Shown: one piece after another, positions 17,324-24,339 of the stretch
Position numbering within the stretch: the stretch's first letter is position 1
How the letters are laid out: every line of letters starts with the position of its first letter
Assembly (NCBI GenBank): GCA_025800125.1
Contig: JAOXSF010000139.1
Span: 1-33,053, forward strand
DNA length: 33,053 nucleotides
Direction: 5' to 3'
Source: Marinobacterium sp.
GTDB lineage: Bacteria > Pseudomonadota > Gammaproteobacteria > Pseudomonadales > Balneatricaceae
The notes under the pieces: generated by a model
Told to the model about the DNA's origin: nothing
Databases searched by the model: none
What the model saw: the letters and a program-made list of their open reading frames with translations, nothing else
Made by a program: the position numbers and the translations under genes

Positions 17324-17474
17324 ACTATCAATATTCCTGCATTACCAATACATCTGTAGCTATCAACATATCTGTAGCTATCAACATATCTATAGCTGCC
17401 AACATGCCTGTAGCGATCAATGCGTTTGTAGCAATCAGCACTCTGGTAACAATCTAAAGCATATTAATAACTGA
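17307..17474 (+). CDS. Possible 55-residue small ORF made of six-residue repeats (doubtful)
   Basis: From ATG 17307 the frame is open through the 18-bp tandem array to TGA at 17472-17474. It would encode a short hydrophobic start (MGLFLLLSIFL) followed by repeats of the form HICSYQ. There is no ribosome binding site and the start overlaps the arm of the inverted repeat. Because the unit length is a multiple of three, an open frame can arise by chance; I regard it as a low-probability gene. Confidence 0.15.
   Translation: MGLFLLLSIFLHYQYICSYQHICSYQHIYSCQHACSDQCVCSNQHSGNNLKHINN
17331..17456. repeat. Seven tandem copies of an 18-bp unit
   Basis: Units are contiguous at exactly 18-bp steps from 17331; the clearest is CATATCTGTAGCTATCAA (17367-17384), its neighbours at 17349 and 17385 differ at a few positions and outer copies are more diverged (17403, 17421, 17439). 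There are no spacers, so it is not CRISPR. It fills most of the gap upstream of the orphan gene at 17600. Confidence 0.85.
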
Positions 17475-17599
17475 GGTCTGGTTTTCAGACAGAACTAGCC
17501 AATAGATTCATATTAAATTAAAAACTTAAGCGTAGACAAAAAATGAAAACGATGATAGTAGTTGATAAGCTATAGAACATTCACCACAGGGAAGAACAT

Positions 17600-18439
17600 A
17601 TGAAAAGTCTAAAGACATGGGGCTTTGCTCTATCTGCAACAGGGATAATTTTAACAATAGTGTTTGGTTTGTCAGATATATTCAATCAGGCAGCACCCTC
17701 TTCAAACAACAAAGCAATAGAAACGGGTAACGTAACAGATTCAATATTTGTGAATAACCCAGATTCCACAGGCCCTGTAATCATTAATAGTCCAGACACA
17801 ACAGTAATCAATCAAACGCCTACAGAAAAAGCGCTCTATATAGAAGCGCCAGATAATCCTGCCATTGGCCAGACAACAGAAATGGCTGTAAAGACCATAG
17901 AAGGTAACATACCTGATAATATCAACTGTAGGTGGTCATTTAAGCCTGATATTTTTATGCAATCAAAGCTTTCTGATGAAAACTGTAAAATATCAATATC
18001 TCCACCAGATTTACCGCCTGAAGCCCTTCTGAATAGCCACCAGGGCTATATAAAATTCAACGCATCTGTCTCTATTAATAATGGAAAAAAGAAATTAAAC
18101 CAGGCATTTATTCTGACTAACCTTGGAACTGTCTATGTTAAGAAGAGCAACAGCACGATCTCATATGATTCATCGGTCAAGATAAAAGCACTTTACAACA
18201 ACACCAACAAACCAATTCATAGAGACTACCAATGTGAATGGTCGGCTGGTTTTGGCAGCGTCATACGCTTTGTTCCTGCATCTACAAACAACTGTAGTGG
18301 TACAGCTTATCTTGAAAGGGAAAATGTTAAAAAGTACTTACCACCAGGCCAGAATCGCCCACAGCTCACAGCGTCTATTATTTATAAAGATAGAGTAGTC
18401 GCCTATGCTGCTACAGAATTCAGAATAGTAAAAAGATAA
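17600..18439 (+). CDS. Membrane-anchored extracytoplasmic protein of unknown function
   Basis: 279 residues, not recognised. A single N-terminal hydrophobic segment (~7-26, WGFALSATGIILTIVFGLSD) after MKSLKT suggests a membrane anchor with the rest outside. Residues ~45-75 are Asn/Asp/Pro/Thr-rich with repeating VNNPDSTGPVIINSPDTTVIN, like a short beta-solenoid or stalk. Two similar units follow, each with C-x-W-S and a later N-C: NCRWSF...ENC (~110-130) and QCEWSA...NNC (~210-230), suggesting two Ig-like domains each with one disulfide. AGGGA precedes ATG 17600. Its codons are clearly richer in A and T than those of neighbours, which may mean horizontal acquisition. No flanking partner gene gives a function. 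Confidence 0.75.
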   Translation: MKSLKTWGFALSATGIILTIVFGLSDIFNQAAPSSNNKAIETGNVTDSIFVNNPDSTGPVIINSPDTTVINQTPTEKALYIEAPDNPAIGQTTEMAVKTIEGNIPDNINCRWSFKPDIFMQSKLSDENCKISISPPDLPPEALLNSHQGYIKFNASVSINNGKKKLNQAFILTNLGTVYVKKSNSTISYDSSVKIKALYNNTNKPIHRDYQCEWSAGFGSVIRFVPASTNNCSGTAYLERENVKKYLPPGQNRPQLTASIIYKDRVVAYAATEFRIVKR

Positions 18440-18484
18440 CAGCTCTTTTAATCAAGCCAGAGCATTCTGATTTTGCCCACAACC

Positions 18485-18548
18485 AATGCCGCTGTAGTTC
18501 ATTCTACTTTAATTTTATAGTATAAAAAACCCAGCGGCATTTAATTTT
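18485..18548 (+). terminator. Long-loop terminator-like inverted repeat
   Basis: AATGCCGCTG (18485-18494) pairs with CAGCGGCATT (18532-18541) across a 37-nt AT-rich loop and is followed by TAATTTTAA. It is placed 46 bp after the orphan gene stop, where a terminator would be expected, but the loop is unusually long. Confidence 0.5.
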
Positions 18549-18658
18549 AAAAATCACACCCAAAATAAATGAAGCTTTATTTTTGATCAAACCGAAATTT
18601 TAAAAGTGGCTACTCTTACAGCATTTATAATTCAAAGCATTTACAGGCTATTAACTAT
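18549..18658. other. AT-rich non-coding stretch
   Basis: No gene, stable hairpin or recognisable motif was seen here. It lies between the terminator-like repeat and the promoter region of the metal operon. Confidence 0.5.
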
Positions 18659-18690
18659 AGATACTACCAACAGCAGATACTACCAACAGC
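18659..18690. repeat. Perfect 16-bp tandem duplication
   Basis: AGATACTACCAACAGC occurs at 18659-18674 and again at 18675-18690, just before the palindrome upstream of the metal operon. Confidence 0.9.
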
Positions 18691-18716
18691 CTGTTAACTT
18701 ACCATAACTTAACAGG
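18690..18716. promoter_or_regulatory. Palindrome upstream of the metal-uptake operon
   Basis: CCTGTTAA (18690-18697) and TTAACAGG (18709-18716) are perfectly complementary with 11 bp between; the inner bases are partly symmetric too. It sits ~130 bp upstream of the first gene. Metal regulators of the Fur superfamily bind AT-rich palindromes of roughly this size, but the sequence does not match the usual Zur or Fur consensus closely, so the regulator is unknown. Confidence 0.45.
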
Positions 18717-18802
18717 TGTAAAAGATGTAAATACTCTGGTTTGCAACACCTTTGAGAATGAGAATGCCTCCCACTTATATTTATCACCCTGCCATGATGA
18801 TA

Positions 18803-18817
18803 CAGATGTGTCATCTG
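18803..18817. promoter_or_regulatory. Short leader palindrome CAGATGTGTCATCTG
   Basis: CAGATG and CATCTG flank TGT, forming a perfect 6-bp stem 31 bp before the first metal-operon gene. GTGTCA (18808-18813) can alternatively pair with TGACAC (18826-18831), so two exclusive stems are possible near the ribosome binding site. Confidence 0.4.
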
Positions 18818-18848
18818 CGGATATGTGACACCAAGGCTGGAGACACCA

Positions 18849-19697
18849 ATGAAACCGGGCACGATCAAAAAACCAGGCGCTTTCAAAAAACTTATTCTGA
18901 CAACGCTGTTAGGTGGCACCCTGGCTGCTGCAACCACAGCGTCTGCACATCCAGTATGGATGCTGCCTGGCGAATTCAACCTCTCTTCTGACAAGGCCGA
19001 ATGGGTCAGCATTGACGCCACTGCATCTCACAGCGTATTTGCCGCAGACAAAGGTATTGATCTGCGCGATCTGCGTATCGTGCAGCCAGATGGCAAAAGT
19101 GAGCGTGTTGGCAGCTACTTTAAAGGCCACCGCCGCAGCGTGTTTGATCTGGAGCTGGACCAGGAAGGCACGTATAAACTGCAAATTCAGGGCCAGCCAC
19201 GGGTGATGACCTTCTACAGAATCGGCAAACGCGGCACAGAAAAGCGCGGCTTCTTTGACAAGGTTGAAGCGAAAAACCGCCTGCCTGAGGGTGCCTTTGA
19301 TGCAGAAACCATCCAGTTCAGTCGTCAATCACTGAGCTATATCACCCGCCTGGCTCCAACCAGTAAAGTGCTGGAAACAACAGGCAAGGGCTTCGAGCTG
19401 GAAGCCATTACCCACCCCAGCGATATTATCAGTGGCGAACCGGTTAAATTTAAACTGCTGATGAATGGCCAGCCTGTAACCAATGCTGAGGTTGCTCTGA
19501 CGCCTGCGGGTACCCGCTACCGCGATGACCGCATGAAAACAGCGTTGAAAGCTGACACTGACGGCGTGCTGAATTTCACACCAAAGTACGCAGGCCCTTA
19601 CCTGCTGACCGCCTCCATTGAACAGGACAGCACCTCTCCACGCTTTGATAAAAATGTCGCAACAATCTTCCTGACATTTGAAGCACAGCCGGAGTAA
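18849..19697 (+). CDS. DUF4198-type periplasmic protein, first gene of metal operon
   Basis: 282 residues from ATG 18849, which has GGAG upstream and begins a clear signal peptide; cleavage after ASA (~33) would leave a mature protein starting HPVWMLPGEF. The body contains an N-terminal beta domain (~35-110) and a C-terminal carboxypeptidase-regulatory-like/Ig-like beta domain (~195-280; VKFKLLMNGQPVTNAEVAL...GVLNFTPKYAGPYLL). This is the layout of DUF4198 proteins, which are commonly found beside nickel, cobalt or zinc transporters. An N-terminal His after processing could bind a metal. The stop is three bases before the next gene, so the two are translated together. Confidence 0.85.
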   Translation: MKPGTIKKPGAFKKLILTTLLGGTLAAATTASAHPVWMLPGEFNLSSDKAEWVSIDATASHSVFAADKGIDLRDLRIVQPDGKSERVGSYFKGHRRSVFDLELDQEGTYKLQIQGQPRVMTFYRIGKRGTEKRGFFDKVEAKNRLPEGAFDAETIQFSRQSLSYITRLAPTSKVLETTGKGFELEAITHPSDIISGEPVKFKLLMNGQPVTNAEVALTPAGTRYRDDRMKTALKADTDGVLNFTPKYAGPYLLTASIEQDSTSPRFDKNVATIFLTFEAQPE

Positions 19698-19700
19698 GTG

Positions 19701-20027
19701 ATGCAGGCCCCGACCCACAGGGCTAAGGTGATGACTGCAGTACTGGTACTCTGTACCAGCACTGCGGCGCACGCCCACTACCCCACACTGGACTGCCAGG
19801 CAGCAACAGAGGTGCTGGTCTGCAAAGCAGGTTATAGCGATGGTTCCAGCGCCAGCGGTGAAACCGTCAAAGTATTCAGCTACGACGACGAACTGTTATA
19901 CCACCAGCAAACCGATGCACACTCCATGGTTCAGTTTACATACCCGCAAGGCGAATTCTATATCAGCTTCGATCCAGGCCACGACCAAGCCGCTGAAGTT
20001 GACTACATCGAGCTGAAAACCCCCTGA
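19701..20027 (+). CDS. Small periplasmic protein of the metal operon
   Basis: 108 residues from ATG 19701 (the GTG three bases earlier is too close to the GGAG). A signal peptide ends at AAHA (~26), leaving a mature protein of ~82 residues starting HYPTLDC. It contains two cysteines (in LDCQ and LVCKAGYSDG) that could form a disulfide, and a beta-rich body (VKVFSYDDELLY..GEFYISFDPG) like a small transthyretin/CNA-B-like domain. I do not recognise a named family. It lies three bases after the DUF4198 gene and 15 bp before the next gene. Pairing of two short periplasmic proteins that both start with His suggests metal handling. Confidence 0.75.
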   Translation: MQAPTHRAKVMTAVLVLCTSTAAHAHYPTLDCQAATEVLVCKAGYSDGSSASGETVKVFSYDDELLYHQQTDAHSMVQFTYPQGEFYISFDPGHDQAAEVDYIELKTP

Positions 20028-20042
20028 GCAGGCTGGATATAT

Positions 20043-20696
20043 ATGGCATCTACCAAAACGGCTGTTATCGAAACCATCGAACCCGCCACTGGCCGCCAGG
20101 AGTCACTCTGGGTAATGCTCAGTATTACCCTGATTCTGCTACTGGGCACGACGGGCTTACACTTTAACAGCAGTTCCCGTGCAACACCTGCCAGTGCAGA
20201 TAACCTGGTATTAACACCCCAGCAACGTCAGCTGGTTATGGAGCTGAGCATTGCACTGCCCGAAATTCAGTTTGAGCAGGAACTGCATAACTACCTTCCC
20301 TCTGTTGCCGAGCTGGCTGAGCTGGGTATTGCGCCGTTTTATCATGATCAGAGCCAGACGCATCAACAAAACCCGGAGCACGAACAGCAGCAACTCTGGC
20401 GCTGGCAGCGCATACAAAAAACCTGCTACCTGGCTAGTCCCAAACACATAGCTAGCCCAAGACACATAGCCAGCACAGGCAATATAGCCAGCTCAAACAA
20501 CGCCAGCCGCCAAACGCCTGAGCAACCCGGTTACTTCCTGCTACATCCAGGACGAGAAGCAATCTATATCCTGGCAGAAACACCGCACAGTGAGGCATCC
20601 CACAAAGTAACGTCAGGCACCGCCCCCAATTTATCCGAAACGGCCAGTTGTGATGCCAGCCACGGCTGGATTCAGATTACACACAGCCATGGCTGA
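20043..20696 (+). CDS. Membrane-anchored protein of the metal operon (DUF6162-like)
   Basis: 217 residues. One membrane segment (~23-40, LWVMLSITLILLLGTTGLHF) after a cytosolic N-terminus, then a periplasmic domain of ~175 residues with His-rich patches and the C-terminal end HSHG; two Cys (KTCYLAS and ASCDASHGW) could pair. A low-complexity insert (~131-155) is encoded by an 18-bp tandem repeat (SPKHIA/SPRHIA/STGNIA). Size, anchor and position next to a ZnuA-type gene recall proteins annotated DUF6162 beside metal ABC transporters; that name is from memory of context, not from a search. The function is unknown, with metal relay to the binding protein a reasonable guess. Confidence 0.7.
   Translation: MASTKTAVIETIEPATGRQESLWVMLSITLILLLGTTGLHFNSSSRATPASADNLVLTPQQRQLVMELSIALPEIQFEQELHNYLPSVAELAELGIAPFYHDQSQTHQQNPEHEQQQLWRWQRIQKTCYLASPKHIASPRHIASTGNIASSNNASRQTPEQPGYFLLHPGREAIYILAETPHSEASHKVTSGTAPNLSETASCDASHGWIQITHSHG
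20436..20489 (+). repeat. In-frame 18-bp tandem repeat within a coding region
   Basis: Three 18-bp units start at 20436, 20454 and 20472, with a fourth partial one after; they encode SPKHIA, SPRHIA and STGNIA. The repeat lengthens a loop of the membrane-anchored protein without breaking the frame. Confidence 0.85.
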
Positions 20697-20800
20697 CATA
20701 CATAGGCCGTGGTTACAAGGCCATGGTGACGCATGTGTACATCCTCCTTTGCCCTGTGTTCCAGCCCCGCTAGCGGCCCTTATCCCACCAGGAAAACACC

Positions 20801-21763
20801 GTGAAAAGACTTCTGTTATTACTGCTGCTATTCAGCACTGCGCTGCCTGCCCAGGCACGCCTGACCATCGGCATTACCCTGCACCCCTATTACAGTTACG
20901 TCGCCAATATTGTGGGGGAACGTGCCACCCTGCTGCCACTGGTTGATTCGGGGTTCAACCCGCATAGCTATGAACTGCAACCGGCAGATCTGCAACGCCT
21001 GCACCAACTGGATGCACTGGTGGTTAATGGTATCGGCCATGATGAATTTGTGATGCACGCCCTGCAAGCGCTGGGAAAAGATGCCAGTGTCGAGGTGATC
21101 CATGCCAACAGGGACGTTCCGCTGCTAAGCGCCCACAATGTTGCCGCAGGCAGCAGTAACGCCTGGAATCCACACACATTTGTATCCATAAGTGCAGCAA
21201 TTCGACAGGTGTACACCATTGCTGAAGCGCTGGGTAAGCTCGACCCGGACAATGCCCGCTACTTCAAACGCAATGCTGTGGCCTATGGCCGTAAGTTGCG
21301 CAAGCTGAAAATGAAGTATCGCCGTCAACTGGCAAATACGGACCTGAGTAATATCCGCATCGCCAGTACTCACAACGCCTATGGTTACTTTCTACAGGAA
21401 TTCGGTATCGCCATTGATACTGTCATTGAACCGGCACACGGCGTTGAACCCAGTGCCAGTCAGCTGAAGAAAACAATTGACCGCATTCGTAGCGCAGGCG
21501 TCAACCTGCTATTTACTGAACTGGATATGGACAACCGGTATGTCACAACCATCGAACAGGCCACCGGTATTCAGCTCTACCATTTTTCCCATATGACATT
21601 CGGCCAGTACGACCCGGACATGGTCTATCGAGAGATGGAAAAAAATCTGCAAACCCTGGTGCAAGCACTACAGCAAGCCAGTACACCATCCTCAAAACAG
21701 CACACATCCAGTAAACATACGACCAGTCAATACATAGCCAGCGGAGCCAATGATGGGGCCTGA
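20801..21763 (+). CDS. Metal ABC transporter substrate-binding protein (ZnuA/TroA-like)
   Basis: 320 residues, GTG start at 20801 with AGGA 8 nt upstream. The signal peptide ends at AQA (~19). Cluster A-I binding-protein features are visible: His55 in NPHSYE, His125 in NPHTF, His191 in STHNAYGYF, and an acidic pair Glu240/Asp242 in FTELDMDNR, the four positions that hold zinc or manganese in this family. The long His-rich loop seen in many ZnuA proteins is absent. The C-terminal ~30 residues (STPSSKQHTSSKHTTSQ...) are a low-complexity tail. The stop overlaps the start of the ATPase gene by 11 bp. The metal is most likely zinc, but manganese cannot be excluded. Confidence 0.92.
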   Translation: MKRLLLLLLLFSTALPAQARLTIGITLHPYYSYVANIVGERATLLPLVDSGFNPHSYELQPADLQRLHQLDALVVNGIGHDEFVMHALQALGKDASVEVIHANRDVPLLSAHNVAAGSSNAWNPHTFVSISAAIRQVYTIAEALGKLDPDNARYFKRNAVAYGRKLRKLKMKYRRQLANTDLSNIRIASTHNAYGYFLQEFGIAIDTVIEPAHGVEPSASQLKKTIDRIRSAGVNLLFTELDMDNRYVTTIEQATGIQLYHFSHMTFGQYDPDMVYREMEKNLQTLVQALQQASTPSSKQHTSSKHTTSQYIASGANDGA

Positions 21764-22481
21764 AATTCACCTCAACAATCTGGCCTTACAGGCCGGGCGC
21801 AACACCATATTGAACCCTCTCAGTGCTTGCCTGGAGCCGGGCAAAATTCACCTGCTGATGGGCCCCAATGGTTCCGGCAAATCATCATTGTTAAAGTGCC
21901 TGCTGGGCTTACAACCCCATCGTGGAGATATTAAGCTACACTGGCCGTCCGCACAGGCACGGGTAAAACCTGCCTACATACCACAACAAACCGTATTTGA
22001 TGCTGCACTGCCCATCAGCGTGGCAGACTTCATGCGTGGCGTCGTTAGTCGCTGGCCGTTGTTTGGCTGGCGGCGTACCAGGATTGAAGCGCATATACAT
22101 AACCTTCTGGCCCAGGTGGGTATGGAAGGAAAAACACAGTTGCGCCTTGACCAGCTATCCGGGGGAGAACGACAACGTTTACTGTTTGCCCGCGCTCTGT
22201 ATCAGCCACCGGGTTTCTGGTGTCTGGATGAACCCATGACAGGGCTGGATAGCCATGCCCAGGCCATTATTACCCGGCTGATTCTTGAACAGAGAGACCA
22301 GGGTGCAACCATTGTTATGGTTCACCATGGCCTTGACTTCGCTCGCCACTATGCGGATCAGGTTTTGCTGATTAATGCTGGCCTCAGCTGGCAGGGCCCG
22401 GCCCATGAACTGCCCGATGATGCGCTGACACCACCCACTTCTCCTCCCTCATCCTGGCAATACGGTGAATCAGAACCATGA
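21753..22481 (+). CDS. Metal ABC transporter ATP-binding protein (ZnuC-like)
   Basis: 242 residues. Walker A GPNGSGKSS (~37-45), Q-loop (YIPQQ), signature LSGGERQR (135-142), Walker B FWCLDEP (catalytic Glu160), D-loop GLD and switch His in VHHG are all present, so it should be an active ATPase. It energises the permease encoded immediately downstream. Two ATGs lie in tandem; 21753 is better spaced from GGAG than 21750. Its stop overlaps the permease start (ATGA). Confidence 0.94.
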   Translation: MGPEIHLNNLALQAGRNTILNPLSACLEPGKIHLLMGPNGSGKSSLLKCLLGLQPHRGDIKLHWPSAQARVKPAYIPQQTVFDAALPISVADFMRGVVSRWPLFGWRRTRIEAHIHNLLAQVGMEGKTQLRLDQLSGGERQRLLFARALYQPPGFWCLDEPMTGLDSHAQAIITRLILEQRDQGATIVMVHHGLDFARHYADQVLLINAGLSWQGPAHELPDDALTPPTSPPSSWQYGESEP

Positions 22482-23359
22482 TGCAGACACTACGTGATTT
22501 TACAGCTGCACTCGCCACCCAGGGGCAGCTACCCCAGGTATTTGAATATGCTTTCCTGACTAACGCCCTGGTTGCTGCGCTGATTGTTGGCCCATTGCTG
22601 GGCGGGCTGGGCACTCTGGTGGTGGTAAAACGGCTGGCCTTTTTCTCGGAAGCGGTTGGTCATGGCGCACTGACCGGGGTTGCTATCGGTATCCTGCTGG
22701 GCGAACCAGCAACCCACCCCTTTGCAGCCCTGTTCAGCTTCTGCCTGATTTTTGCCCTGCTGCTGCACTGGGTAAAAAGCCGCACCCACGTACCTTATGA
22801 TGCTCTGGTGGGGGTATTTCTGGCCTTTGCTATCGCCCTTGGTGCCGCATTACTGCTGTATGTAGCACAGCGTGTAAACGTACATATTCTGGAAAACGTG
22901 CTGTTTGGTTCCATCATCACCGTTCAGGACAGCGACCTTACTGTACTGGCCGTAATCGCGACACTCACAGCGCTACTGGCGTTTGTGTATGGCAACCGGG
23001 CACTGATTGCCAGCCTGTCGCCAGAACTGGCCGCTACCAGCGGCACCCCGGTTCGCCTGTATGAATACTGCTTTGTGGTACTGATTGCCCTGGTCACTGT
23101 CGCCTCGGTAAAAATCATTGGTGCCGTACTGGTCGGCGCTTTGCTACTGATACCTGCGACCATTGCCCGGCTGGCCAGTCGTAACTTTCGCCAGTTTTTC
23201 AGCCTGTCGATTATTATCTCTACCCTGTGCTGCATTCTGGGAATTTTATTACCCATGCTCGGTGCCCTGCCCATTCCGTCGGGTGCAGCCATTGTACTGA
23301 TTGCCTGTGCGCTGTTTATTGTGTTGTTACTGGGGCGCGCTATCCGGAGTTTGATATGA
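22478..23359 (+). CDS. Metal ABC transporter permease (ZnuB-like)
   Basis: 293 residues with about eight hydrophobic segments and the ABC-3 family features: VVVKRLAFFSEAVGHGALTGVAIG near the N-terminus and VKIIGAVLVGALLLIPATIARL toward the C-terminus. It forms the inner-membrane channel for the ion delivered by the binding protein. The gene is linked by 4-bp overlaps to both the ATPase gene and the following gene, showing tight translational coupling. An alternative ATG lies at 22481. Confidence 0.94.
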   Translation: MMQTLRDFTAALATQGQLPQVFEYAFLTNALVAALIVGPLLGGLGTLVVVKRLAFFSEAVGHGALTGVAIGILLGEPATHPFAALFSFCLIFALLLHWVKSRTHVPYDALVGVFLAFAIALGAALLLYVAQRVNVHILENVLFGSIITVQDSDLTVLAVIATLTALLAFVYGNRALIASLSPELAATSGTPVRLYEYCFVVLIALVTVASVKIIGAVLVGALLLIPATIARLASRNFRQFFSLSIIISTLCCILGILLPMLGALPIPSGAAIVLIACALFIVLLLGRAIRSLI

Positions 23360-24258
23360 AAATAATAAAAAACTGTTGCTGGCAAATAATGAAAAGTTGT
23401 TTGTTACTGCTGCTGACACTGAGCACATTTCATCACTCACAGGCAGCTAATACGAAAACTGACACCCTTACACTGGCAACGGTACAGCCCATAAGCCAAC
23501 TGATCGCCACGGAGCTACTAAAAGGTACAGGTATTACCATTGAGTACCTTCCCCCCCGTCGTCTACCCTGGCAACGTATCCCCAGCTGGTTGCGCAGCAA
23601 AGCATCTACCCGGCCATTCAAGCGTTATACCGCTGTGCTGACCGTAGAAGCATTGAACCCGGATATGGCAGCCTATGGCTTACTACGCCAGCACAATATT
23701 GCGGTAATTCCAGTTGATCTGACAGCAGAACTGACCCCTGGTGGCAGCCGCATCAGCCCTCAGGAGCGCAATAGCTATTTCTGGCTGAACCCGGCTAACC
23801 TTCAACTGATGCTGAATATCGCAGCCACCGATCTGGCTCGCATATGGCCGGATCAACATCCCCGTATCCGCCATAACCATCAGCAACTGCGCCAACAGCT
23901 ACAGCAATACCAGCAACAACTTGATGAACTGTTGCTGGATGCCAACGTTGACGAAGTTCAGTTTGCAGCACCACAACTAGCCAGCCTGGCCCGTAGCCTG
24001 GCACTACCATTGAAGCAGGTTGATGGACTAAAGAAGATTGATAGCCTGAAAAAAATTGATCGCCCGAAACAAACTGAAACGGTACAGCTGGACGGCGATA
24101 CTCGCCTGCTATTTATCAGCCCGGTAAAAAAGCAGAGCCCAATGCCGCCAGCAACTGACCACTGGCTGATTGACCCTGTCACCCGATTGAACACACTGTC
24201 TCTGATGGAAAGATTAACTGCAAACCTGATCAGACTGGAAAGTACACTCAGTAAATAA
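23356..24258 (+). CDS. Divergent ZnuA-like periplasmic protein without the usual metal ligands
   Basis: 300 residues from ATG 23356, which overlaps the permease stop as ATGA; an open frame extends upstream but only inside the permease gene. A signal peptide ends at SQA (~30). The body follows the binding-protein pattern: an N-terminal TVQPISQLIATELLKGTG, VLTVEALNPDMAAYGLLRQHNIAVIPVDL, then YFWLNPANLQLMLNIAATDLARIWP (normally H-x-W-x-[DN]-P) and a long helix (RHNHQQLRQQLQQYQQQLDELL). His residues expected for metal binding are replaced in the WLNP segment. A low-complexity stretch KQVDGLKKIDSLKKIDRP (~219-236) comes from an 18-bp repeat. It may be a partner or regulator of the true binding protein. 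Confidence 0.75.
   Translation: MKIIKNCCWQIMKSCLLLLLTLSTFHHSQAANTKTDTLTLATVQPISQLIATELLKGTGITIEYLPPRRLPWQRIPSWLRSKASTRPFKRYTAVLTVEALNPDMAAYGLLRQHNIAVIPVDLTAELTPGGSRISPQERNSYFWLNPANLQLMLNIAATDLARIWPDQHPRIRHNHQQLRQQLQQYQQQLDELLLDANVDEVQFAAPQLASLARSLALPLKQVDGLKKIDSLKKIDRPKQTETVQLDGDTRLLFISPVKKQSPMPPATDHWLIDPVTRLNTLSLMERLTANLIRLESTLSK
24013..24066 (+). repeat. In-frame 18-bp tandem repeat within the divergent binding-protein gene
   Basis: Units start at 24013, 24031 and 24049, with a partial fourth; they encode KQVDGL, KKIDSL and KKIDRP. This is the same 18-bp period as at 17331 and 20436. Confidence 0.85.
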
Positions 24259-24339
24259 CCCGGAGTATCTTTCAGACAGCCTATTATTTTTCATAACCGA
24301 CATAACTGCTGCTGCCATCGCAGTGAAGAATCCACTAAA

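Noticed and set aside
17137-17331. A 64-codon minus-strand frame in the intergenic region
   Set aside because: Begins with TTG, lacks a ribosome binding site, shows no motif, and overlaps the inverted-repeat structure.
17331-17456. CRISPR array
   Set aside because: Repeats are contiguous with no spacers and there are no cas genes.
18754-18766. Fur box (GAGAATGAGAATG)
   Set aside because: Two hexamer-like units resemble half of a Fur site, but the inverted third unit is missing (GCCTCC).
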